From NCBI RefSeq assembly GCF_002483235.1, contig NZ_DLHN01000001.1:50355-114354 (forward strand): DNA of 64,000 nt, given 5' to 3'. The notes beneath the pieces were generated by a model. That model had not been told where the DNA came from. It searched no databases and saw nothing but the letters and a program-made list of their open reading frames with translations. Within the stretch, counting starts at the first letter, position 1; each line of letters begins with the position of its first letter. Shown in pieces: positions 16,540 to 25,272 of this stretch. A program made the translations under genes and the position numbers. The DNA comes from Pedobacter glucosidilyticus. GTDB lineage: Bacteria; Bacteroidota; Bacteroidia; Sphingobacteriales; Sphingobacteriaceae.

Positions 16540-17748
16540 ATGAAAAAAAGATTAATACTTTTTTCTCTCCTTTTATCTGGTTCTGTTTTTTCTAAATTAC
16601 AGGCTCAGTTTGTTAATAATGGCACTTTGTCTGTTCGGGCTAATGGAGTGATAACTGTAAAAAGCGATTTTATCAATGCGGGTAATGGTATTATTTTTAA
16701 TGATGGAATTATTAGTATTTATGGTAACTGGATAAATAATTCGTCCGGTATGGCTTTTAATAATGTTTCTTCTGGTAATGTCTTGCTTTCAGGAGCAAAT
16801 CAATCCATAGGGGGCTTATCTACAACACGTTTTCCTGTTTTAACCCTTGCTGGTACCGGTTTCAAAACTTTAAATGTAAACACGGATGTTAATGTTGCAT
16901 TAGACTTAGCCGATAAGGAACTTAAATTAAATGATAAAACGCTCACAATATTATCGGGTAAAGCAGATGCGGTAAAAACAACTACTGGTTTTGTTAGCAC
17001 CAATACAGGAGGAAAATTTCAAAGATTAACCAATCTTACTGATAATTATTTATTTCCTTTAGGTTCTAATGAAGGAGGAACTTTAAGACTTAGTAATCTG
17101 ATAGTAAGTCCAAAAGATAATACAGACAATATTTATGGTGTTACTTTTATCAACAGAAATCCTTCTAATGATGGTTACGCAACTACACAAAAAAGATTTG
17201 ATGTAAATACGGTTAATGATAAATATTACTATGTTTTAGACCATGTATCTGGCAATACACCTGCCGATTTTACATTATTCTATAATGCCGTTAACGATGG
17301 TAGTTTTAATCAAATTGTAAGTTGGCTTAAACCATTGATAGGGTGGGAAAAGGCAGGTATATCAAATTCACAAACTATACCAGGTAATAATGGTTTTGAT
17401 GCTTCTTTAACTTTTTCTTCTTTAAAGTCTTTTACAAATATACCAGTAACTTTTGCAGGTACCTTAACCAATAATGATCCTTTTACTTTCTTCAATACGT
17501 TTACACCTAACGGAGATGGAAAAAATGATAGGTGGGAGATTAAAAACATTGATTTATTTCCGGATAACGAATTGATTATTTTGAATAGGTGGGGGGCAGA
17601 AGTATTTAACATCAAGAATTATAATAATAGCAAAGCTTGGGATGGTTCTGGCTTAAGTTCTGGAACGTATTATTACCTATTAAAGGTAAATGTAAACGGC
17701 GAGCCAAAAGTTTATAAAGGATTTATTGCTTTACTTAAAAATGAATAA
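16540..17748 (+). CDS. T9SS type B cargo (gliding-motility-type C-terminal domain)
   Basis: A 402-residue secreted protein. The signal peptide (KKRLILFSLLLSGSVFSKLQ) ends near AQ at 22-23. The middle is Asn/Gly/Val-rich, beta-strand sequence with many short repeats of the N(x)SG and NN type, as in surface adhesins. The last 85 residues are a type B sorting domain: FNTFTPNGDGKNDRWEIKNI, then LNRWGAEVFNIKNYNNSKAW, then LSSGTYYYLLKVN. Proteins with this domain cross the outer membrane through T9SS and usually need a dedicated PorP/SprF partner, which is the next gene, three bases downstream. The attachment or ligand role is unknown. Confidence 0.88.
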   Translation: MKKRLILFSLLLSGSVFSKLQAQFVNNGTLSVRANGVITVKSDFINAGNGIIFNDGIISIYGNWINNSSGMAFNNVSSGNVLLSGANQSIGGLSTTRFPVLTLAGTGFKTLNVNTDVNVALDLADKELKLNDKTLTILSGKADAVKTTTGFVSTNTGGKFQRLTNLTDNYLFPLGSNEGGTLRLSNLIVSPKDNTDNIYGVTFINRNPSNDGYATTQKRFDVNTVNDKYYYVLDHVSGNTPADFTLFYNAVNDGSFNQIVSWLKPLIGWEKAGISNSQTIPGNNGFDASLTFSSLKSFTNIPVTFAGTLTNNDPFTFFNTFTPNGDGKNDRWEIKNIDLFPDNELIILNRWGAEVFNIKNYNNSKAWDGSGLSSGTYYYLLKVNVNGEPKVYKGFIALLKNE

Positions 17749-17751
17749 GAA

Positions 17752-18726
17752 ATGAGAAAAATCCTTTTAAACTTCATTTTGCTAGTAGCTAGTTTAAATG
17801 TTTGGGCTCAACAAGATGCGCAATACAGTCAATACATGTTTAATAGTTTGGTTATAAATCCTGCTTATGCTGGGTATAAAGAAACTGTTAACCTTAGTTT
17901 ACTTTACAGAAACCAATGGGTTGATGTAGAAGGGGCTCCTAAAACACAATCTTTAGTTTTAGATGCTGCTGTAGCAGATGATAAAATTGGTTTAGGTCTT
18001 AGTGTGGTAAATGATAAATCAGGAATACAAGATCAATTTTCTGCTTTCGCTAATATAGCCTACCGTATTCCCTTAGCCGGAGAGTCGAGGTTGTCTTTTG
18101 GTTTAGGATTAGGTTTTACTCAATTAGGAGTTAATGGTAGCGCAGCTATCATAGATGATATTTCCGATACTGAATTTTTATCAGGCAAATCAACCGGATT
18201 AGCACCAGATATCAGATTTGGTATTCATTACAGTACTGAAAAATTATACATTGGTTTATCAGCTATAAATTTAATGGAGAAAGCTGTTGATTTTAGTACA
18301 TCATCTCAAACCTTGCAAGTAAAACAAAGCCAAAATTACTTTTTAACAGCAGGTTATTTAGTAGAAGTTTCTGATTTTTTAAAGTTTAAACCTTCTATTA
18401 TGTTAAGAGAAGATACTAAAGGACCTACTAACCTTGATATAAATAATTTTTTTTTACTAGGAGAGCGTATTTGGTTGGGAGCCTCTTATCGTACTTCTTT
18501 AAAACTGTGGGATAAGCCTGCTATTATCGGTACACCTAATTTTAACAATGCAGTTGTGGGGTTGTTAGAGTTTTTTGCAGGTAAATCTTGGAGACTAGGT
18601 TATGCGTATGATTATTCTTTATCTAATATAAGAGGATATAATAATGGTACACATGAAATCTCTTTAGGTTTGATAATAAATGGTGGGAAAAGAGATTTAA
18701 CAATTTTATCACCTAGATATTTTTAG
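17752..18726 (+). CDS. PorP/SprF family T9SS outer-membrane protein
   Basis: A 324-residue outer-membrane protein with a signal peptide ending at VWAQQ (about residue 20). The mature start DAQYSQYMFNSLVINPAYAG is the hallmark of PorP/SprF proteins, followed by LLYRNQWVDVEGAPKTQSLV. The rest is beta-barrel-like, with alternating strands and Gly turns. SprF is known to be needed for export of the adhesin SprB in Flavobacterium, and PorP-like paralogues are often encoded beside type B cargo. The neighbouring cargo gene suggests that this is its dedicated partner. It lies two bases before a PorE-like gene. A core PorP with PorK/L/M/N would sit elsewhere. Confidence 0.93.
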   Translation: MRKILLNFILLVASLNVWAQQDAQYSQYMFNSLVINPAYAGYKETVNLSLLYRNQWVDVEGAPKTQSLVLDAAVADDKIGLGLSVVNDKSGIQDQFSAFANIAYRIPLAGESRLSFGLGLGFTQLGVNGSAAIIDDISDTEFLSGKSTGLAPDIRFGIHYSTEKLYIGLSAINLMEKAVDFSTSSQTLQVKQSQNYFLTAGYLVEVSDFLKFKPSIMLREDTKGPTNLDINNFFLLGERIWLGASYRTSLKLWDKPAIIGTPNFNNAVVGLLEFFAGKSWRLGYAYDYSLSNIRGYNNGTHEISLGLIINGGKRDLTILSPRYF

Positions 18727-18728
18727 AT

Positions 18729-20741
18729 ATGAAACTTAAGAATCTGTTATTCATTGGCGGAAGTTTTTGCTTAATAACCTTAGGTGTGTTGGTTGCACCT
18801 AAAATGTTAAAATCTGATGATTTAGGTAAAGCAAACAAATATTATGAAAAGTATGACTATAAATTTGCAATCGAGATTTATGAAAAACTTTTAGAAAAAA
18901 GCCCTAGCCTGGAGGTTGCACAAAAATTAGCCAATTGTTATCGCTTCATAAATAATACCATTGCCGCAGAAAGAGCTTATGCAACAGTTTTAACTTTTCC
19001 TGGATTTGATCCTATCAATTATATTTATTATGCCGGAATTTTAAAGCAGAACGGTAAATTTGATCAAGCTAAGCGTAATTATTTGATGTATGCTGAGCGT
19101 GTTCCAGCAAAAAGTGATTACGCTGTAAGATTAGCTAATAGTTGCGATGCTGCAAGGTTATGGTTGCAAAATCCAGATTTGAACGTAGATATTGAAAACG
19201 AAAATTCATTTAATACGGAGCATGCAGATTTTTCTCCAGTAGCTTATGATAACGGATTTTTAATTATATCTGATAGATGGTTTCTAAAATCACCAGGAAG
19301 CGATAAAAATGCTAAAGTTTATGGCTGGACAGGTAATTCTTTCCTTAAAATTTATCAGGCAGAGCAGGCTAAAGATTCCGCAGCTGGTGTAATGCAACTA
19401 ACTCTTTTGCCAGAGCAAATTAATGATAAATATCATAATGGTCCTGCTACTATAAGTGCTGATGGAAACATTATATATTTTACAAGAGCCGGTGTTGTAG
19501 AAGATACAGATCTGAAAAAATTAAAAGATGTAGTGATCAAAAAAACCATTTATATTTCCTCTAAAAGAAATGGTGTTTGGTCTGAAGCAACACCATTTCC
19601 TTATAATAATGTTTATGAATATTCTGTACAACATCCAGCTTTAAGCCCTGATGGTAATATTCTTTATTTTGCTTCTGATATGCCAGGCGGTTACGGAGGG
19701 ATGGATTTATATTACTCAGAGAAATCAGGCAATGGGTGGTCAAAACCTGTAAATTGTGGAAATACTATAAACTCAGAGGAAGATGAAGTATTTCCGTTTG
19801 TGAGAAAAGATGGTACTTTGTATTTCTCCTCAAGAGGGCACATTACTATAGGGGGCTTAGATATTTTTTCATCAACAGGAGTTAAAAATAATTGGACAGA
19901 ACCTGAAAATTTAAAGTCTCCATTTAATTCAACAAGAGATGATTTTGGTGTATTTTTCTTTCAAGACAATTTAAGCGGCTATTTATCTTCTAATCGTCCA
20001 GGTGGTAAAGGCTCAGATGATATTTATAGATTTTATCAAAAGCCCAAAGAACAATTTTATGCAGTTGATGGTAAAGTAACCGAGAAAGGAACTGGTAGCC
20101 CAATTGCAGGTTTAAAGATATTTTTAATCAACAAAAATACTGGAGAGGAGAAATCTACCTTATCAGCAGAAGATGGATCTTTTAAATTTAACTTAGATAA
20201 AGAAACAGATTATACCGTAAGAGGAGATATGGATAAATTCTTTTCTAGACAAGAGGGAGATATAACCACTAAAGGGGCTACAGAGTCTATTGTTTTTAAT
20301 GTAAAATTTGAAGTTGAAAAGGTTGAAGAAGCTTATCTGGTAAGACTAAATAATATTTATTATGATTTTGATAAACATCAAGTCAGAAAAGATGCAGAAC
20401 CAGAATTAAATAAAGTTGTTGCTTTTTTAAATAGTACACCAGATGTAAACATCGAGTTAAGATCTCATACTGATGCAAGAGGTAAGGCTGCTTATAATCA
20501 GAAACTATCAGAACTAAGAGCAGCATCAGCAAAAGAATATCTAAAAACAAAGGGTATAGAGATAAAGCGTTTAAGTTCTAAAGGCTATGGCGAAAGCCAA
20601 CTTTTAAATAAATGTGTTGATGGTACTCAATGCTCTGAAGAGCAACATCAGCTAAATAGAAGAACAGAGTTTAAAGTTGTAAAAGTAAATCCAGTGTTTT
20701 CTTACGCTCCGGTACCTTTTAAGAGTTTTTCATATCGTTAA
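18729..20741 (+). CDS. PorE-like OmpA-family protein (TPR, PD40, OmpA)
   Basis: A 670-residue envelope protein. After the N-terminal hydrophobic signal, residues about 30-135 form TPR-type helices (YEKLLEKSPSLEVAQKLANC). Residues 160-430 hold PD40/WD40-like propeller repeats, such as HPALSPDGNILYFASDMPGG and SFVRKDGTLYFSS-type blades. A carboxypeptidase-regulatory-like strand domain follows near 445-535. The C-terminus is an OmpA peptidoglycan-binding domain with IELRSHTDARGKAAYNQKLS and ELRAASAKEYLKTKGI. This domain order is that of PorE, which links T9SS to peptidoglycan. It closes the four-gene operon and may be a dedicated paralogue rather than the core PorE. Confidence 0.9.
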   Translation: MKLKNLLFIGGSFCLITLGVLVAPKMLKSDDLGKANKYYEKYDYKFAIEIYEKLLEKSPSLEVAQKLANCYRFINNTIAAERAYATVLTFPGFDPINYIYYAGILKQNGKFDQAKRNYLMYAERVPAKSDYAVRLANSCDAARLWLQNPDLNVDIENENSFNTEHADFSPVAYDNGFLIISDRWFLKSPGSDKNAKVYGWTGNSFLKIYQAEQAKDSAAGVMQLTLLPEQINDKYHNGPATISADGNIIYFTRAGVVEDTDLKKLKDVVIKKTIYISSKRNGVWSEATPFPYNNVYEYSVQHPALSPDGNILYFASDMPGGYGGMDLYYSEKSGNGWSKPVNCGNTINSEEDEVFPFVRKDGTLYFSSRGHITIGGLDIFSSTGVKNNWTEPENLKSPFNSTRDDFGVFFFQDNLSGYLSSNRPGGKGSDDIYRFYQKPKEQFYAVDGKVTEKGTGSPIAGLKIFLINKNTGEEKSTLSAEDGSFKFNLDKETDYTVRGDMDKFFSRQEGDITTKGATESIVFNVKFEVEKVEEAYLVRLNNIYYDFDKHQVRKDAEPELNKVVAFLNSTPDVNIELRSHTDARGKAAYNQKLSELRAASAKEYLKTKGIEIKRLSSKGYGESQLLNKCVDGTQCSEEQHQLNRRTEFKVVKVNPVFSYAPVPFKSFSYR

Positions 20742-20804
20742 TAGTTACCCCAACAAAAGCTTAAGAAAAGTTTTAAATATAAATTATTAGCTTATAAATG
20801 ATAA

Positions 20805-20833
20805 CCCCTCCATTTTAAACGAAAATGGAGGGG
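20805..20833. terminator. Possible terminator between porE-like and fic genes
   Basis: A 12-bp perfect inverted repeat (CCCCTCCATTTT at 20805-20816 with 20822-20833) and a five-base loop. It lies between the convergent PorE-like and Fic genes. No good T-run follows on either strand, so efficiency is uncertain. Confidence 0.55.
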
Positions 20834-20890
20834 GTAATTGTAAAAACTATTTTCTGGATAAATCAATTTTCTTAGAGATGATAAAACAAA

Positions 20891-21844
20891 CTATCTTTTT
20901 CGTTTTCTATTAGCCATATATGCCAATACTGCTTCTTTAGAAGTAAGCCAGTTCTTACCTTCTTTATAAGCATCAATTTTACCTCTTCTGGCAAGTAAAC
21001 TAATGTATTCTTGCCCATAATCAAAACCGGGTTCTTGTACCAAATTAGCAATTTCCATAAAGTTATCATCGGCACCTGGCATGGCATTTAAATAAATATT
21101 AAGGGTACGCTCTACGGCCTGTGTAATTAATAAGATTAGTTTACTGTAACTACCATTGTTAGCTTGGTTTAAGGCTTCATAATATTTTTTTCTATCATTT
21201 TTAAGAATAATAGCAGGCGGGAAACCTTTACGCATCAATAATAAATTCATGACTAAACGTACTGTTCTTCCATTACCATCAAAAAAAGGATGAATCCAAA
21301 CAAATTTATGATGAAAAACTGTAGCCAGTTCAATATCATTTAAACCTAATGGATTATAATTAACAAAATTGATAAGTTCATCAACTAAATCTGATACTTT
21401 ATTGGCATTGGGCGGAATAAAGTTAGCACCTGAAATTCTTACGCCACCGTTTCTTAACCTTCCAGCAAAATCATCTTCAATACTTTTTAATACCAAACCA
21501 TGTAAAGAAAGAATATCAATAGCTCTTAACTGATACTTTTCATCAACCAAGTTGTATAAATAATCAATAGCTTTATCATGGTTATAAGCTTCAAAATGCT
21601 CTCTTAAGGATTTTCCTTTTATAGTTATCCCTTCTTGAATGACCAATTGTGTTTCTCTTAAATTAAGGGTATTACCTTCTATGGAGTTAGAATTATAAGT
21701 CCATTCTAGCACTAAGCTTTCTTTAATTTTATGAAGAGCACTGATGGGCAAAGGTCTACTAGCCTTAAGTTTTTCCAACTTAGTATTAAGCCGCTCAAAA
21801 ACTAAGTCGTATTCTTCTCTGTATGATAAGTCTATTTCCCACAT
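20891..21844 (-). CDS. Fic family protein (AMPylation-type)
   Basis: A 317-residue Fic protein, which typically transfers AMP (or another nucleotide group) to a hydroxyl of a target protein. The catalytic motif is complete: HPFFDGNGRTVR at residues 185-196, with the base His185. An N-terminal inhibitory helix motif S52-NSI-E56-G57 is present. In class II Fic proteins this glutamate blocks ATP binding, so the protein should be self-inhibited. Residues about 120-180 contain the flap region FAGRLRNGGVRISGANFIPP. The C-terminal segment GKIDAYKEGKNWLTSKEAVL looks like a winged-helix or excisionase-type fold. No antitoxin gene is adjacent. The substrate is unknown. Confidence 0.93.
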   Translation of the reverse strand: MWEIDLSYREEYDLVFERLNTKLEKLKASRPLPISALHKIKESLVLEWTYNSNSIEGNTLNLRETQLVIQEGITIKGKSLREHFEAYNHDKAIDYLYNLVDEKYQLRAIDILSLHGLVLKSIEDDFAGRLRNGGVRISGANFIPPNANKVSDLVDELINFVNYNPLGLNDIELATVFHHKFVWIHPFFDGNGRTVRLVMNLLLMRKGFPPAIILKNDRKKYYEALNQANNGSYSKLILLITQAVERTLNIYLNAMPGADDNFMEIANLVQEPGFDYGQEYISLLARRGKIDAYKEGKNWLTSKEAVLAYMANRKRKR

Positions 21845-21906
21845 CCCCCAAATATCGGTATTTATTTTTGGTTATTTAAACGATATTAATTATTTTTTTC
21901 AAATGC

Positions 21907-21914
21907 TATCTTTG
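21907..21914 (+). promoter_or_regulatory. -7 box (TATCTTTG) for the Dabb gene
   Basis: TATCTTTG is an exact TAnnTTTG match, with 15 bases between its G and the ATG at 21930. It rules out upstream starts in the long open frame that overlaps the fic gene. Confidence 0.7.
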
Positions 21915-21929
21915 GCAAAAAAATATTTT

Positions 21930-22226
21930 ATGCTTACTCATCACGTATTATTTTGGCTTAAAGCCGATACAACTGAAAATCAAAAAAATACTTTTCGTAA
22001 AGGATTAGAGTCTTTAGAAAAAATTGAAACCATTAAATCTATTTTTATTGGAACACCAGCTCCTATTGAAAGAGCGGTGGTTGATACCACTTACACCTTC
22101 TCTTTAATTACTTTATTTGAGGATTTAGCAGGGCATGATGTTTATCAAACTCACCCATTACATTTAGCTTTCTTAGACGAGTTCAGAGTGTTGTTTGAAA
22201 AAGTTATCATTTACGATTCTATTTAA
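21930..22226 (+). CDS. Dabb (stress-responsive alpha/beta barrel) protein
   Basis: A 98-residue protein. The reading frame is open from 21744, inside the opposite fic gene, but the exact -7 box at 21907-21914 and the family alignment place the start at the ATG at 21930. The sequence begins MLTHHVLFWLKADTTENQKN, as in Dabb proteins, which start with a strand carrying the conserved HHVLFWLK. It then has the FIGTPAPIERAVVDTTYTFS and DVYQTHPLHLAFLDEF segments. Dabb proteins are small ferredoxin-like dimers; plant members are stress-induced, and some bacterial ones are cyclases or decarboxylases. Function here is unknown. Confidence 0.88.
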   Translation: MLTHHVLFWLKADTTENQKNTFRKGLESLEKIETIKSIFIGTPAPIERAVVDTTYTFSLITLFEDLAGHDVYQTHPLHLAFLDEFRVLFEKVIIYDSI

Positions 22227-22232
22227 AAACTA

Positions 22233-22262
22233 ATCCAAGAAGTTGTGGATGACTTCTTGGAT
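22233..22262. terminator. Hairpin after the Dabb gene
   Basis: An 11-bp perfect inverted repeat (ATCCAAGAAGT at 22233-22243 with 22252-22262) and an eight-base loop, seven bases past the Dabb stop. No T-run follows, so it may be a weak terminator or an mRNA-end stabiliser. Confidence 0.5.
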
Positions 22263-22304
22263 ACTTCAAACAAAAATTGTTTTATATTTATTTAAAATTT
22301 TTGT

Positions 22305-23207
22305 ATGAAACAATTTTACTTTGGCCTCTATTGCTTTATTCTACTTGTTACTAATTCTAAGCTCTTTGCCCAGGTATTTGATCCCGTTTTTGCTAATGGA
22401 AATATCAAAAGAACCCTTTCTGATAACTGGGAATTAGATTCAACTACAAGAAAAGGTACTTTTTTAATTCTACCCTATAAGCCAACCTATGTTTTACCAA
22501 CCAGATTTAGTACCAATCCCAATTTTCAGCCAGCAAGTGAAAATCCAGATTATGTTTTACCCCTTGTAGTGCCTTACAATAAAGTAGAAGCTAAAATTCA
22601 GCTTAGTTTTAAATCAAAAATTATAGAAGGTATATTTAATGGTTATGGAGATTTATGGGTAGCTTATACACAAAAATCGCATTGGCAGGTTTATAATTCA
22701 GAACTGTCTAGACCATTTAGAGAAACCAATTACGAACCTGAAGTAATTTTAAACTTCCCTATGAAGTTTAATTTGTTTGGATTTGAAAATAAAATGGTTG
22801 GTGTTGCGCTTAATCATCAATCAAACGGAAGAATTGTTCCGTTATCTAGAAGTTGGAATAGAATTATCTTTCATACTGCTTTTGAAAAAGACAACTGGCA
22901 AATTTATATTAGACCATGGATAAGGCTTAGAGATGAAGAGGATGAAAATCCTTCTATTTTAGATTTTACTGGTCGTGGAGATATGACAGTTATACATGCA
23001 AAAGGTAAGCATATATTTACTTTTATAGGTCGTCATTCATTAAATAAAAGCAATAGGGGTAATATTCAGTTAGATTGGGCTTTCCCAATAAAGGGTTATT
23101 TGAAGGGCCATTTCCAATTATTTGAAGGTTATGGTGAAACCATGATTGATTATAACTATAAACAAACTGTTATTGGGTTAGGAGTTTCATTAATAGAGTG
23201 GATGTAA
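22305..23207 (+). CDS. pldA: Outer-membrane phospholipase A (OMPLA)
   Basis: A 300-residue outer-membrane enzyme that hydrolyses phospholipids that leak to the outer leaflet. The signal peptide ends near FAQ at residue 23. The catalytic block is GVALNHQSNGRIVPLSRSWN: His171, Ser173 and Asn185. The His-to-Ser spacing of 2 and His-to-Asn spacing of 14 are the same as His142, Ser144, Asn156 of E. coli PldA. The GYGDLWVAYTQKSHWQVYN segment is also typical of the barrel. The rest is alternating beta-strand. No operon partner is evident. Its most likely role is maintenance of outer-membrane lipid asymmetry. Confidence 0.93.
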   Translation: MKQFYFGLYCFILLVTNSKLFAQVFDPVFANGNIKRTLSDNWELDSTTRKGTFLILPYKPTYVLPTRFSTNPNFQPASENPDYVLPLVVPYNKVEAKIQLSFKSKIIEGIFNGYGDLWVAYTQKSHWQVYNSELSRPFRETNYEPEVILNFPMKFNLFGFENKMVGVALNHQSNGRIVPLSRSWNRIIFHTAFEKDNWQIYIRPWIRLRDEEDENPSILDFTGRGDMTVIHAKGKHIFTFIGRHSLNKSNRGNIQLDWAFPIKGYLKGHFQLFEGYGETMIDYNYKQTVIGLGVSLIEWM

Positions 23208-23278
23208 AAATTATAGCTCATTTTTTTATTTTCTTTCTGTAAATGATACAATAATCTTTATTTTGTTGAGATTTCAAT

Positions 23279-24994
23279 ATGAAGAAAGATTTACTAAGAA
23301 AGAAAAGTATTGCTAAAATACTGCAAGATAGCAAAGAAGGCTTTAATGATGGTGAGCATCATGGTTTAAATAAAGTTTTAAAAGTAAAAGACCTCACTTT
23401 CATGGGTATAGCTGCAGTAATAGGTGCAGGTATATTTTCTACTATCGGAGAAGCTTCTTATAACGGAGGTCCTGGGGTTTCTATACTTTTCGTTTTAACC
23501 GCAATAACTTGTGGATTCTCTGCACTTTGTTATGCTGAGTTTGCTTCTAGGATACCAGTTTCTGGCAGTGCTTACACTTATGCCTACGCTTCTTTTGGAG
23601 AGTTGATAGCTTGGATTATAGGGTGGGACTTATTGATGGAGTACGCTATTGGTAATATTGCAGTTGCTATTTCTTGGAGTGGATATTTCGTTAATCTTTT
23701 ACAAGGGTTTAATATTCATATCCCAGCCTACCTTACCATGGATTATTTAAGTGCCTTTAAAGCGAATGAAGAAGTACTAACGTTAATTAAGAGAGGAGTT
23801 TCTTTAAATACCCTTAGTGAAAATACTTTAAACGCTGCTCAAGCTTGGACAAGTGCCCCAAGTATTGGTGGCTTAAAAATTATTGCTGATATACCTGCTT
23901 TATTGATTGTATTCTTAATAACTTTTTTGGTATATATTGGTATAAAAGAAACTAAAAGAGCTACTAATGCTATGGTTATATTAAAAATAGTTGTGGTTTT
24001 AGCGGTTATTGTGGTAGGTTTTTTTTATGTAACACCTGCCAACTGGCATCCCTTTTTGCCAAATGGCTTTAGTGGTATGATGAAAGGTGTATCTGGAGTT
24101 TTCTTTGCCTATATTGGTTTTGATGCTATTTCTACCACTGCCGAAGAATGTGAAAATCCGCAAAAAGACCTACCCAAAGGAATGATATACTCTTTGATTA
24201 TTTGTACAGTACTTTACATTTTAATTGCCTTAGTACTTACAGGAATGGTTAATTATAAAGAATTACAAGTGTCTGATCCTCTGGCTTTTGTTTTTGAAAG
24301 AGTGGGGTTAAATCAGATTGGTTATATCATTTCTGTTAGTGCGGTTATTGCCACAGCCAGTGTTTTACTAATTTTTCAAATGGGGCAACCCAGAATTTGG
24401 ATGAGCATGAGTAGAGACGGTTTGCTCCCAAAAGCTTTTTCCAGAATACATCCTAAGTTTAAAACACCTTCTTTTTCAACCATAGTTACAGGGCTTGTTG
24501 TAGCAATACCAGCACTATTTATGAACTTAACAGAAGTAACCGATTTAACAAGTATAGGAACTTTATTTGCTTTTGTGTTGGTTTGCGGAGGAGTTTTACT
24601 TTTACCAAAAGATGAAGATACAAGTAGTAAAAAAAGGTTTAAAATGCCTTATATCAATGGAAAGTATATTGTTCCATTGTTAATGATGACCCTGGGTGCA
24701 GCTTTTTATAATCAAATTTTAAATCTTTTTAATTTTAACCAAAGCTGGGAAATTATTAAAGAACAAATTCCTTTTTACTTATTTATGATTTTGGCTATAA
24801 CCATGGCTATATTATCTTTTCTTAAAAATCTATCTTTAATACCTGTTCTGGGGCTTTTAAGTTGTAGTTATTTGATGACAGAATTGGGATATACCAATTG
24901 GTTAAGATTTCTAATATGGCTAGGCATTGGTCTTGTGATTTACTTTTGCTACGGAATAAGAAAAAGTAAACTTAATCAAATACAAACAGAATAG
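23279..24994 (+). CDS. APC family amino acid permease
   Basis: A 571-residue inner-membrane transporter. The first helix carries GIAAVIGAGIFSTIGEA, the APC unwound-helix motif, followed by GPGVSILFVLTAITCGFSAL and CYAEFASRIPVSGSAYTYAY, which match cationic amino acid transporter (CAT/YfnA) types. About 12-14 hydrophobic segments are visible, and a region near 250-300 contains GVFFAYIGFDAISTTAEECE, a strongly conserved CAT block. An insertion of about 40 residues near 165-195 is hydrophilic. Substrate is probably a basic or neutral amino acid but cannot be fixed. It is a single gene with no terminator hairpin that I could see. Confidence 0.92.
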   Translation: MKKDLLRKKSIAKILQDSKEGFNDGEHHGLNKVLKVKDLTFMGIAAVIGAGIFSTIGEASYNGGPGVSILFVLTAITCGFSALCYAEFASRIPVSGSAYTYAYASFGELIAWIIGWDLLMEYAIGNIAVAISWSGYFVNLLQGFNIHIPAYLTMDYLSAFKANEEVLTLIKRGVSLNTLSENTLNAAQAWTSAPSIGGLKIIADIPALLIVFLITFLVYIGIKETKRATNAMVILKIVVVLAVIVVGFFYVTPANWHPFLPNGFSGMMKGVSGVFFAYIGFDAISTTAEECENPQKDLPKGMIYSLIICTVLYILIALVLTGMVNYKELQVSDPLAFVFERVGLNQIGYIISVSAVIATASVLLIFQMGQPRIWMSMSRDGLLPKAFSRIHPKFKTPSFSTIVTGLVVAIPALFMNLTEVTDLTSIGTLFAFVLVCGGVLLLPKDEDTSSKKRFKMPYINGKYIVPLLMMTLGAAFYNQILNLFNFNQSWEIIKEQIPFYLFMILAITMAILSFLKNLSLIPVLGLLSCSYLMTELGYTNWLRFLIWLGIGLVIYFCYGIRKSKLNQIQTE

Positions 24995-25272
24995 TAAGGC
25001 TGTAAATTTCCTCAAATCTCATCAATATTACACAGTAATAATCAAATCCGCTTTAGCTACGTTAAATTAGTATGATAGATAATTTTCTACACAATAGGTA
25101 TTTATTTGCCTATTTCTAGCCTATTGTTTGAAATTATGTTACTTTAAGTTGTTGTTTTACAGCGTTTTATATTAGTTTAATGAGTTGTTGTAATTTTTTA
25201 TGGATTACCTTTTCGGCCTTCTCAAATTTTGGGACTTAAAATTGAATAAAAGTTACTTTAAATGAATTTGAG
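24995..25272. other. Gap between APC permease and small membrane peptide
   Basis: AT-rich, with no long reading frame. It contains a dyad: ACAATAGG (25091-25098) matches CCTATTGT (25120-25127), with a further CCTATT at 25109-25114 that could pair with the same left arm, giving two competing hairpins. No exact -7 box is obvious. The role is unknown. Confidence 0.35.

Noticed and set aside
21744..21929. Extended N-terminus of the Dabb gene
   Set aside because: This part overlaps the fic gene on the other strand and lies partly upstream of an exact -7 box at 21907-21914, so it is not transcribed as part of the gene.
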